30,965 nt of DNA from contig KZ992563.1 in assembly GCA_003614735.1 (NCBI GenBank), forward strand, positions 1 to 30,965. Direction: 5' to 3'. The notes beneath the pieces are model-generated. The model worked only from the letters and a program-made list of their open reading frames with translations, did not search any database and was not told the origin of the DNA. A program made the position numbers and the translations under genes. This DNA is from Thamnocephalis sphaerospora. Taxonomy: Eukaryota; Zoopagomycota; Zoopagomycetes; Zoopagales; Sigmoideomycetaceae. Below, one piece after another: positions 8,542-19,205 of the stretch (position 1 is its first letter; every line of letters begins with the position of its first letter).

Positions 8542-9984
8542 ATGCCACCGTTCACAGACACCGAGCTGGCCACCCGTCCAAACCGGCGGGATCGCATCTG
8601 GACACGTGAAGAGCTCGACCAGCAGATCAACGCCGGCCGAAAGCTGGTGCTGTTTGAAAATGGCGTCTACGATATGACCCGCTGGATTCGCCATCATCCT
8701 GGCGGTGAACTGGCCGTTGACCGTCTGCTGGGCAAGGACGCCACCGATGTGATGCGTCTGCTGCATCCGGTCGACACGATCCACCGCCTAGTGCCACGTT
8801 TTCGCGTCGGCACCCTAGCCAAAGCATGTGCTCCTCATCTGCTTCCGCCTTCCGCGGCCGTCACCGCCGCCAATGGACTAACACAACGTGCTGGTGCTAA
8901 ATCGGGCAGTGAGACCCCGCCTACTGAGGCGAAGCTGGACCACGCCGCCATCGCTCGCGATTTTCGTCTGCTGGACGACCGTCTCCGTACCGAGGGCTAC
9001 TACACTACCAACTACTCGTCGTACGTGTGGGAGGCATTTCGACAATGCTGCTTCTTTGTGTCGGCCATCTATCTTGGAGTGGCGCAGCCGTTTGCACAGG
9101 CTTGGCTGCCGAGCGCCATTCTTCTCGCCATGTTTTGGCACCAGGCCTCGTTCATCGTGCATGATGCCGGTCACAACAGCATCACCCATCGTCGAAGCGT
9201 GGACCACGTTATTGGCGCTCTGCTCGCTGACGGTATGGGCGGACTGAGCATTGGCTGGTGGAAAAAGTCGCACAACGTGCATCACATCATCACCAACCAT
9301 CCCGAGCACGATCCGGATATCCAGCTGGTGCCGTTCTTTGCACTGAGCGAGCGCTTCTTTGACTCGATCTTTTCGAGCTACCACAAGAAGCAGCTTGAAT
9401 GGAATCGACTATGGAAGGCGTTTTCCATGGTGCAGCACTGGCTCTACTATCCGATCCTCGCCTTTGGCCGGTTCAACCTCTTTGTGCAGGGCTGGCTGCA
9501 TCTGGCGTTTGACGAGGATGTCTACATGCGTCGCACCGAAATCGCGCTGCAGACCTTCTACTGGATCTGGTACAGCGCCTTTCTCTACGCGTTGCCGGAC
9601 CTCAACACGCGTCTGCTGCACGTCCTGATTTCGTTCATCGGCACCAGCATTCTGCACGTGCAGATCACACTGTCGCACTTTGGCATGTCTACCGACGACG
9701 GTCCTGAAGACGAATGCTTTGCGGTGCGCCAGCTGCGTACCACCATGGACGTGGACTGCCCGTGGTGGCTCGACTGGTTCCACGGCGGCCTTCAGTTCCA
9801 AGCGCTGCACCACATCTTCCCTCAGGTGGCGCGCCACAAGCTGCGCAGCATTCAGCCGTTTGTGCTGGAGCTGTGCCAAAAGCATAACCTAACCTATACC
9901 TACCACGGCTTTATCAAATGCAACGGCATGGTGATCCACGAGATGGCCAAGCTAGCGGCCAAGGCGGCCAAGACACTCATCTAA
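8542..9984 (+). CDS. Cytochrome b5-fusion front-end desaturase, probable sphingolipid delta-8 desaturase
   Basis: This is a single uninterrupted exon of 480 residues. Residues 18-95 form a cytochrome b5 domain with the heme motif HPGG (52-55) and a second candidate heme ligand in LLHPVD (75). The desaturase part carries three histidine boxes: HDAGH (207-211), HNVHH (244-248) and QALHH (420-424). Replacement of the first His of box three by Gln marks front-end desaturases. Hydrophobic spans lie at about 168-200 and 335-375, so it is an ER membrane enzyme. Fungal members with this layout insert the 8(E) double bond into the long-chain base of ceramide destined for glucosylceramide; a delta-6 or delta-5 fatty-acid desaturase has the same motifs and cannot be excluded. 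The start at 8542 follows a probable leader-intron acceptor and places the b5 domain at the usual distance. It is the only complete intronless gene here. Confidence 0.9.
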   Translation: MPPFTDTELATRPNRRDRIWTREELDQQINAGRKLVLFENGVYDMTRWIRHHPGGELAVDRLLGKDATDVMRLLHPVDTIHRLVPRFRVGTLAKACAPHLLPPSAAVTAANGLTQRAGAKSGSETPPTEAKLDHAAIARDFRLLDDRLRTEGYYTTNYSSYVWEAFRQCCFFVSAIYLGVAQPFAQAWLPSAILLAMFWHQASFIVHDAGHNSITHRRSVDHVIGALLADGMGGLSIGWWKKSHNVHHIITNHPEHDPDIQLVPFFALSERFFDSIFSSYHKKQLEWNRLWKAFSMVQHWLYYPILAFGRFNLFVQGWLHLAFDEDVYMRRTEIALQTFYWIWYSAFLYALPDLNTRLLHVLISFIGTSILHVQITLSHFGMSTDDGPEDECFAVRQLRTTMDVDCPWWLDWFHGGLQFQALHHIFPQVARHKLRSIQPFVLELCQKHNLTYTYHGFIKCNGMVIHEMAKLAAKAAKTLI

Positions 9985-10397
9985 GCATGTACCGGCATGT
10001 GCGGGCTGGCCTACGCACGCGACCCTATGTGTACCCTTTTACCCATTCTATACTGTTATTCATGGCCGCTGTTTACAGGGGGCCCTAGTGCTTTTTTGCG
10101 TCAATATGCACCCGTCTGTTACACCCCGAACAAAGACCTGCATTATAATTCTGCCCGCTCATGACCAGTATCCGACAGTGTGCGATCAAATAGCGGCCCA
10201 GCTTTCCAGTCGTGAAACGGGCATTGATGATGGGCGGGATGACGCCCCATACAAAAAAGAAAAAAGTCAACGCTGTCCATATTTCCTACCGCTGGCATCG
10301 CCGCCGTCCTTCAATCTCCCACGAATACACTGTCGCTGTAGGCGACATTCTCCTCGCTGCTGCACGTGTGCGCGTTTGAATTCCAGCACTGCAGGCC
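9985..10397 (+). promoter_or_regulatory. Intergenic region before the PDCD2-like gene
   Basis: 413 nt without a supported gene. It holds the desaturase 3' end and the promoter of the next gene. The only visible signal is an A-rich tract ACAAAAAAGAAAAAAG at 10251-10266. Confidence 0.5.
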
Positions 10398-12102
10398 ATG
10401 TCGTCGTCCTCGAGCGACCGACCACGCCGGAACAGCGTGTCCGACGACGAAGACGACCATGACTTTGCTGGTGACCAGGCTGAGACGACGCCGGTGCAGC
10501 TTGGATTCGCCGAACGCGTGGACGACGAGGAACGTGCTGAGGTGTTTTGCTCTGAAGCATTTCCGTCAAAGATTGGCGGCAAGCCTGTAGGTATCGGACG
10601 GGCTCTGGCAGTGCACGCGCCGTCCTGACTCACCGGCGTCCGTTTAGGTTTGGCTGAATCCTACACGCCCACTGGGCGCCGAGAAGGCGCTGTGCGGCGT
10701 GTGCAGCGATCCGCTGGTGCTGCTGCTGCAGGCAAGTAGCACGCTAGCGATGCTGGCCATGGCGCCATCAACGCAGCGAGCTGACCCTAGCGGCGGGACA
10801 ATGTGTACAGCTGTACGCACCAGAGGATGAGCCGGCCGAGGCGTTCCACCGCACGGTGTATGTCTTTTGCTGTCGCAAGGGTACCTGCCACTTTCGCTCG
10901 TGGCGCGATAGCTTCCGCGTGTTTCGCAGCCAGCTGCCGCGCGATAACGACTACTATGTGCTGAACGAAGAGGCGGCCGATCAGGCCAAGGCAGCTTCGC
11001 CGGAGAATGAGGATAGCGGTAGCGAGAACGAGAAGGAGGACGACACGCCCGAGTGGCAGTTGTCCTGCAAGCATGGTAAGCGCCCGAGTGGCAATGCGGA
11101 CCACAGCCGGCCAGCGTCTTGCAGCGTAGTAAGCTGACGGCACTTGTCTGCAGCCACCATGTGTGCTGTTTGCGGTCTGCGTGGCACCAAGCAATGCTCA
11201 CGCTGTCACAACATTGCCTACTGCTCGCGCGTGCATCAAATCCACGACTGGACGGTGGGCGGCCACCGGGAACACTGTGCTGCCGGTGCATCACACGACG
11301 ATGCACCGTTGTCGCTGTCGCAGTCCAGCCTAAAGTATCTATTTGGCGAGTATGAAATTGTATCTGAACCCGAGGGTGCCGGAGATGATACGGCAGTGCT
11401 GGAGCCCGCTGACTTGGCCAGTCGCGTGCAGCAAGGTGATGACCGTGGTGGAAGCGTGCCAGATCATCGATTGATGCTAATGCTGCGACCTGGTACGTGC
11501 TTATTGGCAGATGAAAAGGCACCAGAGAATGCACCGCCCGAGGACGATGAGGACTCGGAAGTGTCGGTGGACGATGCGTTCCTGGCCTTCCAGCGCCGCG
11601 TGTCTCGCTATCCGCAGCAGGTTCTTCGGTGAGCAATATGGTCTAGCACAGCTTCGGCTCGTGCTGACAACCATAGCGGCTGTCGGCAGCTATGCACGCG
11701 TAGAGTATGCACAGGAAATTGCCGAGCCGCTGTGGGTAAGCGACATTGGTCGTCCCGAGTCTGGTGACATCAAGGCATGTGAGCACTGTGGCGCAGCGCG
11801 AACATTTGAGTTTCAGGTAAGGGGGATTGTGTAGGCTGCAGTCGGCCGGCCAGCTGGCTTACGCGAGCGTTTGATCAACGTAGATTATGCCGCAGCTGCT
11901 AAACTATCTCCACATTGACCATGCCGCTGCCGAGTCGCTCGACTGGGGCACGCTCGCGCTGTTTACCTGCTCGCGCAACTGCCATGTGGCCGGCGCCGCC
12001 TATGTTCAGGAGGTATTGTGGCGACAAGACTTTAGCAGCCATGGCATGCAGGATCGCTTCCAGCAGCAGCAGCAGCAGCAACAAGCTGACCGTCAGGACT
12101 AA
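10398..12102 (+). CDS. PDCD2: PDCD2-family protein with MYND zinc finger (6 exons)
   Basis: Exons 10398-10586, 10648-10731, 10811-11075, 11154-11628, 11690-11816 and 11884-12102 give 452 residues. Human PDCD2 landmarks appear in order: LGFAE near the start, FPSKIGGKPVWLNP, CGVCSDPLVLLLQLYAPEDE, FHRTVYVFCCRKGTCH and FRVFRSQLPRDNDYY. A MYND finger follows at residues 183-221 with Cys/His ligands (CAVC, CSRC, YCSRVHQIHDW, HREHC). The C-terminal PDCD2_C domain contains CEHCGAARTFEFQIMPQLLN and LDWGTLALFTCSRNC. The family (PDCD2, PDCD2L, yeast Tsr4) chaperones ribosomal protein uS5/Rps2 during 40S assembly; the MYND finger points to the PDCD2 branch. Intron 2 uses a GC donor. Exon 4 holds an acidic insertion of about 100 residues, and the protein ends in eight glutamines plus ADRQD. 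Confidence 0.9.
10732..10810 (+). other. GC-AG intron in the PDCD2-like gene
   Basis: The exon ends ..CTG CAG and is followed by GCAAGTAG. The next exon starts CTG TAC GCA CCA after TGTACAG. The join gives LLLQ-LYAPED, matching FLLQ-VYAP of human PDCD2. The nearby GT (10736) would break the frame. A GCTGAC branch site lies about 30 nt before the acceptor. Confidence 0.85.
12061..12084 (+). repeat. CAG/CAA repeat encoding eight glutamines
   Basis: Six CAG and two CAA codons encode a polyglutamine run six codons from the stop of the PDCD2-like protein. The run is likely to vary in length between strains. Confidence 0.9.
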
Positions 12103-12606
12103 ACTGTGGCGCTGCGCTGTGCCGTTGTCGAACAATGTAGACTGCTTCTGTTGCCTAGTGTGCGCGCTTGTTGGCATGATGCGATGGCTGTGGTGCTGCC
12201 TCCGTGCCATCGCCGCTTTCTCTTTCTGCGAATACACTTGCAGACCACATCGTCACCAGCACTTGATCGCACTCTAACCTCCATTCGCACCTGTCCACAC
12301 ACTACCGCCCGCAACGACTGCTGCCTGCCGTCCCCGGCTGCTGCTTCTGCTCTCTCTCTCTCTCTCTCTCTCTTTGCTGCCACCTCGCTGAGGAGCCAGT
12401 CGACTACACTCCGCCTCGGTCGCCGCCTGCTCCCTACCGCGCCATCCGCCTCAGCTTCGACCTTCCGCAGCCCCACGCGTGGCCCGATAGTCTGCCTACC
12501 CAGGTAAATGGCGCTTGCGATGGGACGATGGCAGTGGCAAGGCGGCCGCGGCCTGGCCATGACACCAGATGCGTCCTGACACCACCCGTCACTCCCGGCC
12601 AGCACG
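12103..12606 (+). promoter_or_regulatory. Promoter and leader of the PP6/Sit4 gene, with (CT)n tract and leader intron
   Basis: 504 nt without a supported gene. A (CT)n tract occupies 12350-12373. A probable leader intron runs 12504-12602: donor CAG|GTAAAT, branch TCCTGACAC, acceptor CGGCCAG four bases before the start codon. Confidence 0.55.
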
Positions 12607-14069
12607 ATGGGCGATCCTGATCAGTGGCTCGAGACAATTCGCAACTGCCAGTACCTCCCTGAACCGGACATTAAGAAGCTATGCGAGAAGGTGGGCGCTG
12701 GGGGTGATCAGACTGCATACAGCGTGCGTTGCGTGGTCCAGTGGTCTGACAGGCGCGATTTAGGTCAAGGAGCTGCTGATGGAAGAGTCAAACGTCCAGC
12801 CGGTGCGTTCGCCGGTGACGGTATGCGGTGACATCCACGGCCAGTTCTACGATCTGCTCGAGCTGTTCCGCGTGGGTGGCGATGTGCCCGACACCAATTA
12901 CATTTTCATGGTGAGTGTCTAGCACGCCAGACTGGCGATGGCGACGGTAGCAATAGCATCGACTGACGAACGTTGACGTGCTGTATAGGGGGACTTTGTC
13001 GACCGCGGCTACTACAGTCTGGAAACGTTCACCATGCTGATGGTGCTAAAGGCCAGGTGCGGTCTTGGGCAAAAGCCGACGATTGTCGGCGCATGCTTGC
13101 AGCGCTGTATGCTTATCGTGCATGCGCGTGCGCGTTGTCGCGAACCACAGATATCCCGACAAAATTACGCTGCTGCGTGGCAACCACGAAAGCCGGCAGA
13201 TTACACAGGTGTACGGCTTTTATGGTATGCTGTATGCTGGCTGCGACGCTGCTGTCCATCCGTGTTGCTGACGCGCTAGTAGACGAGTGCCAGACGAAAT
13301 ACGGCAACGCGAACGTATGGAAGTACTGCTGTCAGGTGTTTGACTATCTTACGCTGGCTGCGGTACGTCATTGGCGCCTCAAAAGAGCCCATGTACCGGG
13401 TGTTTAGCGCTAACGCCCGCTGACCTGGCCCCACTGCCGCGCGCTAGATTGTAGACGGCCGTATTCTGTGCGTACACGGTGGTCTTTCGCCCGACATCCG
13501 CACGCTAGATCAGATTCGCACCATTCACCGGTGCCAGGAGATTCCGCATGAAGGTTCCTTCTGCGGTAAGCACCTATACTCTGCCGGCGGACGGTAAAAG
13601 ATGACCCTGACGTGCTGCTCCCTAGACTTGATGTGGTCGGATCCGGAGGAGATTGAAGCTTGGGCTGTGAGTCCACGTGGTGCTGGCTGGCTGTTTGGCG
13701 CCAAGGTCACCAACGAGGTATGTTGGCGCTTATGCAACTTTGAATCGGTGGACCGTACGTGACTAACGCTGCGTCATTCGCATGCACCATGCGTCCCGTG
13801 TCCAGTTCAACCAAGTGAATGACCTGACACTAATTGCACGTGCGCATCAGCTGGTGCAGGAGGGCTACAAGTTTATGTTCCCCGATGAGAATCTGGTCAC
13901 GGTGTGGTCGGCGCCCAACTACTGCTACCGCTGTGGTAATGTGGCCAGCATCATGCAGATTGACGAGACGCTGCAGGTGGACGAAAGCAGTTTCAAGATC
14001 TTTACGGCCGTGCCCGATTCGCAGCGCACCGTGCCTGCACGCACCAGCGGCACGCCCTACTTTCTCTGA
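12607..14069 (+). CDS. SIT4: Sit4/PP6-type serine/threonine protein phosphatase catalytic subunit (8 exons)
   Basis: Exons 12607-12690, 12764-12910, 12989-13056, 13151-13224, 13283-13362, 13448-13565, 13626-13717 and 13806-14069 give 308 residues, close to the 305-311 of the family. Metal-binding motifs are GDIHGQ (50-55), GDFVDRG (78-84) and GNHES (110-114); further conserved blocks are [27 protein letters not shown] and [12 protein letters not shown]. The terminus RTSGTPYFL is the PP2A-class tail. [21 protein letters not shown] and a Pro-Tyr-Phe-Leu end preceded by Arg-Thr fit PP6/Sit4 better than PP2A itself (TPDYFL) or PP4. Sit4 works with SAP-type subunits downstream of TOR and in the G1/S and ER-to-Golgi steps. 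The start fixes the usual N-terminus ([15 protein letters not shown]) and follows a probable leader-intron acceptor. Confidence 0.93.
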
Positions 14070-15128
14070 TCGGCCACGGGTGCGCGACGCCGTCTGGCCC
14101 CATCTGTTTGCACCGTTGCTGCCGACCGCTTGACGCGGATCCTTGCCATCGCCGGCGGCCTGCGCCGAGACGACGTGCCTGGCGGTACAGGTGTCGTCTG
14201 CTGCGCGTGCACCTTGTCCTCCTCACTGTCCTTCTCTTTGGCTGTCCTCTTTCGCAGGACGAATGGCCAGTCATACGTATTTTTATGCAAGCGCCTGTTT
14301 GATGATGTATTTTGCGACAGTTCGCATCCACATGCGTCTGCTGGTGCATCCAATGTGTGTGGGGTATGAGCAGAAGAGCTCGGTTGACAGACAGGTTGAC
14401 AGGCAGCATGGTGTCATTCTGCCGTGAGGATCCTTTCTTGGCGACGGCGCAGCCACATCCAGCGACGATCATTCGGCGGGCGGGCGGACCAGCGGGCTGG
14501 ATCGTCGACATGAATACCCGTTCGCGTGGTGGCGCATGTGGACGCATGGCGGCCAAATGCCGAGATGGCCGGTCCCTCCACCATCACATCACACACTGCC
14601 ACTCTGCTCACACGTTGGCCCGCGTGGGCCGCCTAGACGCAGTAGGCGGTGATCCTCTCCTGCAGAGACGCTGCGACGACGTGTGCCATGCCCTTGACCC
14701 ATCACCAGCCTGCGCTTGCGTGTCATGTTCGCTGCCGCCCCCGGCCAATCAGCCATGCTGAGCTGCGGTGCACCACTAATTGGGCGGTCTGTTTTCGTTC
14801 TGCGATGATGATGTCCATATCCATCACGGCGGTGTGCGCTCGATCCATCCACGCCACGCCAGTCGACGGCAGCTGATAGCAACGTCCTTTCTCCGTTGGC
14901 CTGCCCACGCGAACCGCCTTCTCTCCCTCTCCCTTTCGCACTCGCCTGCTGGCCTTTCGTCCTTTTTGCCTTCCAAGCACCTGCTTCTCCTGCGCTTGTC
15001 CGCCTGTTCTGTCTCGCGACTGCCACCTCATCTTGACCCGGTGTTGGTCCATCTCTACCACGCGTGCTCCGACAGCCCACCTGGTCCTTTTAGGACGGTC
15101 GCATCGTCTCTGCCGTGTGCGCCCTTGC

Positions 15129-15160
15129 CTCTCTATCTCTCTCTCTCTCTGTGTGTGTGT
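15129..15160 (+). repeat. (CT)n(GT)n microsatellite
   Basis: A CT run with one A interruption passes directly into GTGTGTGTGT. It lies about 100 nt upstream of the putative first exon of the kinase gene. Confidence 0.85.
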
Positions 15161-15259
15161 TGTGCTATCGTCCCGTCACATAATATCCGCCTCTGCCTGT
15201 CGTGCCGGCCTTTTCTAGCCGGCCATACATAAAGTCGCTGCCCAGGCAGCCCAAAGCAG

Positions 15260-15762
15260 GTGAGTGCTGTGGCGCAGAAGCGTGCCTTCACTATGCGCGC
15301 ATACACCCACCACACGCACACACGCGCACACGGTCCTTGTCAGTTGGACGCAGGTTGCGAGCATATTGCCGCGCCCACGTGCCACTACCGCGTAGGCGAC
15401 CATGCTTACCGGCCATGGCGGCGGTCGCAGTGGGGAGGACAAATGCTGGTTTCGCCTGCGTCGCGTTTACTGCGCGTGAGCCGCCTCTTGCTGGCGCAGC
15501 TTTGCGAAAACTGGCTGCGTGTGGCTCCCTTTTACGTATACACCCACCTCTGTCCTTTACCATTATCTCGCCGCCATCTAACCTGTGCTTACCCATCGAC
15601 GCTTCCGCTCTGCTGCTCATCTCGGGCACGCCTACCACCACGACGGCTGCTCCGGTTGTCTCTGTTGTGCCACCGTTCTGCGCTCGCCTGCTGCACTTCA
15701 TCGCGGTCCGCTATCGCCGCACCGCTGCCTTTCATCTGTGCATTTCTCTGGCCCATTCGCAG
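15260..15762 (+). other. Probable long 5' leader intron of the kinase gene
   Basis: Donor GCAG|GTGAGT and acceptor CATTCGCAG lie 503 nt apart; the acceptor is five bases before the start codon. A second AG three bases later is equally usable. The stretch has no conserved open frame. Confidence 0.45.
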
Positions 15763-15767
15763 CAGCC

Positions 15768-18514
15768 ATGTCTGCATTTATCGTTAAAAAAGGCAATGTG
15801 TCGGTAAAGGAGGATGGGCTGCGGGCCTGGATCTGGTCCAAGAGATGGCTGGTACTGCGTGAGCAGACGCTCACCTTTCATCGAAACGAGGTAAGTCTTG
15901 CGCTCCTGCACGCACGCACGCATGAAAGCGTGCTTGAGCACAAGTAGCCGCTACGGTTGCCACCACCCCACCATCATCATCATCGCTATCAAGGCGATGC
16001 ATGCGACGGCGTGCGTTAATGCACCGTCGGTTTGCGAGGTGGCTGGCGACATGGCGGTAGATGCATGCTGGTCGCATTCTCGCCCGCCACAGCGTATGCT
16101 AACGACTGCCGTTTTTGACGTTAGACTGCGACAAATGCAACAGCGCTGATCTTTTTGCGTGAGGTGAACGCCGTCTCTCGCACCGACATGAAACCGTATT
16201 GCTTCGAGTTGATCACCAAGGACAAGAACTACTACATCTCGTGTAAAAATGACGAGGAACTTTACTCGTGGATGGATGAGATCTACCAGGTAGCGACCTA
16301 CACGCGCATAAGCTTGTGCGGGCAGCCAGCCGGCGTGTCCGTGCGCTGCCGTCTGCCGTCACATCACATTGCTAACGCCGAGCGATTAGCGCTCTCCCCT
16401 AATGGGTGTGTCGAACCCGACCAACTTTGTGCACAAGGTCCACGTTGGCTTTAACCCTGACAGTGGCATGTTTACGGTGCGTGGTGGGCGGGTAGGAGGG
16501 CAGCGCCTGCTTCGGCGGCTAATTTGGCTGCTTCAATGTGTGCCTGGCAATAGGGTTTGCCCGAGCAATGGTCCAAGCTGCTTTCGGCATCGGCCATCAC
16601 CAAGGAGGACTACACAAAGAACCCGCAGGCGGTGCTTGATGTGCTCGAGTTTTACACGGAACAAAGACAACGCGACGACGAGTACGACGGCATGATGATT
16701 GAACCGCGCGGCCAGTGGGCCAACGGCAACGGCAATGGCGCACCGCGTCCACCTGCCGCACCGTCATCCAACATGCCCACGGGCTTGGGCCCGAACCAGC
16801 CCTATAGCGGAAAGCCGGTTCTCCCGGAGATTCCAAAGCGGATGTCCAGCCTGCATGGTATCGCCACCGATCTGGGCCATGGTGTAGGTGTACTGTGTTA
16901 TGCGAATGTCTAGCGTGTGCTTTGCTTAACCGACGTCGGTGCACGCGCATCGTATGCTAGTCATCCAAGGTACAGCCCACGCCGCCCGCCAGTCAGTCGC
17001 CGCCGTCTAGTCAGGTAGGTTTCACGCGGCGATTATATCGCAGGCGCTGAAGATGGCGCACACGCTTTCTCGACTTGCACGTCTCCGTTGCTCACCCTGC
17101 CGGAACTGTGATCTGTTTAGCCAAAGACCTCGCAGAATATGGCACTGGAAAAGCTGACGGCTAACCAGCCAAACGGTGGCATGGGTGGCAATGCTGCCGC
17201 CGCTGCCAAGAAGAAGGAAGAGAAGCGGATATCCACCATGACAGAGGCGGAGATCATGCAGAAGCTTCGTAAGTACCGGGTGCCAACCATTTGGCCACCA
17301 CCAGGCCCATGTGCTGACTGCACCTTACCTACTTGGTCCACGCATGATCAACCACAGGCTCTGTGGTGTCCAAGGGTGATCCGACCCTGCTTTACAGCAA
17401 GATCAAGAAGGTTGGCCAAGGGTAGGTGCCCTTGATGATGACCTATTGGCGCCACACGCTCACCGATGGCTCCTCTCGCGCAGTGCCTCTGGCTCCGTGT
17501 ACGTTGCACGTACGACCAACAACAACATGAAGGTGGCCATCAAGCAGATGGATCTCAGCCAGCAGTCACGCAAGGAGCTGATTGTCAACGAGATTCTGGT
17601 GATGAAGGAGTCGCAGCATCCCAACATTGTTAATTATCTGGATAGCTACCTGGTTCGCAGCAACGAACTCTGGGTCATCATGGACTATATGGAGGGCGGT
17701 CCGCTGACGGACGTGATTGACCAAAACACCATGACGGAGGAGCAGATTGCGTGCATCTGTCTGGAGGTAGGTGGACGTCGCTGGTAGTCCGAATGGGGCA
17801 TGGCGCTGATACATTGTCTGCAATCCACTTTGGCACGCTGCGTGTGGCCGGTTCCTGCTGGTAGACGACCCGGGGTCTGCTGCATCTGCACGATCGCAAC
17901 ATTATCCATCGTGATATCAAGAGCGACAACGTGCTCCTAGATGCCACTGGCCAGGTGAAGATTAGTACGTACACGCGCGTGAATAAGCAGTTTCTGTCGC
18001 TTGCGCCATGCTAACCGCTCGTCATGCCCATCCTGCAGCCGACTTTGGCTTCTGCGCCAAGCTGACAGAGCGACACAACAAGCGTGCCACCATGGTCGGC
18101 ACGCCGTACTGGATGGCGCCCGAGGTGGTCAAGCAGAAGGAGTATGGCGCCAAGGTGGACATCTGGTCGCTGGGTATTATGGCGATTGAGATGATTGAAA
18201 AGGAGCCGCCCTACCTGGATGAGGAGCCGCTCAAGGCGCTTTATCTGATTGCCACCAACGGCACACCCACGCTGAAGAGGCCCGAGACGCTCAGCCGCGA
18301 GCTCAAGGCCTTCTTGGCCGAGTGTCTGTGCGTAGACGTAAAGAGCCGAGCGACAGCCGCCGAGCTGCTACAGGTACGTATGCCATCATCGTCCTTGCTG
18401 TCGCGCATATCGGCATTCGCTCACCCCACGCTTCCCATCGTGTAGCATGAATTCCTGAGGAAGGCTTGCTCGCCGGCCGGCATTACACCGCTACTGCATT
18501 TTCTGAACGAGTAG
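15768..18514 (+). CDS. CLA4: Cla4-type p21-activated kinase: PH, CRIB and STE20-class kinase domains (11 exons)
   Basis: Exons 15768-15890, 16125-16289, 16390-16476, 16554-16883, 16961-17014, 17121-17268, 17358-17421, 17484-17766, 17865-17964, 18039-18373 and 18446-18514 give 585 residues. A PH domain fills residues 1-96 ([16 protein letters not shown] to WMDEIYQ). The CRIB motif at 103-116 reads [14 protein letters not shown], the Cdc42/Rac-binding consensus. A linker rich in Pro, Asn and Gly follows, then the kinase: loop GQGASGSV, catalytic lysine AIK (344), HRDIKSDN (433-440), DFG (453-455) and [11 protein letters not shown]. The end [17 protein letters not shown] is Cla4-like. PH plus CRIB separates Cla4/Skm1 kinases from Ste20, which lacks PH. 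They act at the plasma membrane on septins, polarity and cytokinesis. At 585 residues it is shorter than yeast Cla4 (842), the difference lying in the linker. The acceptor of exon 5 could instead be CAG at 16975. Confidence 0.93.
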
Positions 18515-19205
18515 CAAGGCGTACACTTGCGTACGTCTGTGCACGCACGCCTACACGATCGCCGTATCCACTATTGGCCTGGCCTCCATCAACGACGACA
18601 ACAACACTTCTGGGCTTGCCGGTGCGCTTGCTTCTGCCGATGGGGCCATCTCCGTCTGCCATATATACGTTATTTGTCCGTTTTCTTATCTTTCCTCCAT
18701 CTCCCGTCTCCCTTCTCCTACGCTGGACCAGATCCCTTCTTCCCGCCATGCGCTGGCTACAGCCGCGCACCGGCGGTCGCGGATGCGCGCGCGAAAACCA
18801 CACCGACATGGTCGCTGCTACCACTGCCGTTGTCACCGCCCGCCCCCGGCGGGTGACGCACACTCACACTGCTATGCTCTTCTCGTCGCGCGCCAAAACC
18901 GGGCGGCGCTTCGCCAGTTGTACATTTCCGGGCGTGTAGGCGCGCACTGCACCCGATTTAATACGAATGTCTGGGCCATGTCCTGCTGCTTCCGCTGGCC
19001 TCGTTGCATCATGGTAGCGTGGATGGAGTGGTGATGATGGTGATGGAGGGATGGTGGTGGATGGCAGGCGGCAGCCAATGAGCGCCATCCAGCACAGCCT
19101 GCGCGCAATGTCGACGCGTACAGAACAGGGCACTTGTCCGCACTGGCCGCCCAATAGCGCCATCTCTACTGTCCACTTTCCGCCCACCACCACTTCCTTT
19201 CCAGA
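18515..19205 (+). promoter_or_regulatory. Intergenic region between the kinase and OST48 genes
   Basis: About 690 nt without a supported gene. A CATATATACG box lies at 18660-18669, followed by a pyrimidine-rich stretch at 18680-18722 (CTTTCCTCCATCTCCCGTCT and on). A TTTCCAG directly before the next ATG (19199-19204) could be a leader-intron acceptor; no donor was assigned. Confidence 0.45.

Larger units (their letters stand above)
14070..15767 (+). promoter_or_regulatory. Long intergenic region and leader of the Cla4-type kinase gene
   Basis: 1.7 kb without a supported gene; the open frames on both strands show no family features or consistent splice chain. It contains pyrimidine-rich blocks at 14922-14945, (CT)n at 15129-15150 running into (GT)5, and a CATACATAAA box at 15224-15233. 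A strong donor GTGAGT at 15260 and a CGCAG acceptor at 15762 suggest a leader intron of about 500 nt ending just before the ATG. Confidence 0.5.

Noticed and set aside
12607-14069. PP2A or PP4 rather than PP6/Sit4
   Set aside because: The C-terminus RTSGTPYFL and the internal blocks match PP6/Sit4. PP2A ends TPDYFL and PP4 differs in the same region.
14589-15080. 163-codon minus-strand open frame in the long intergenic region
   Set aside because: Composition-driven (Arg, Gly, Ala), no recognised motif, no splice partners, and it covers pyrimidine-rich promoter sequence of the kinase gene.
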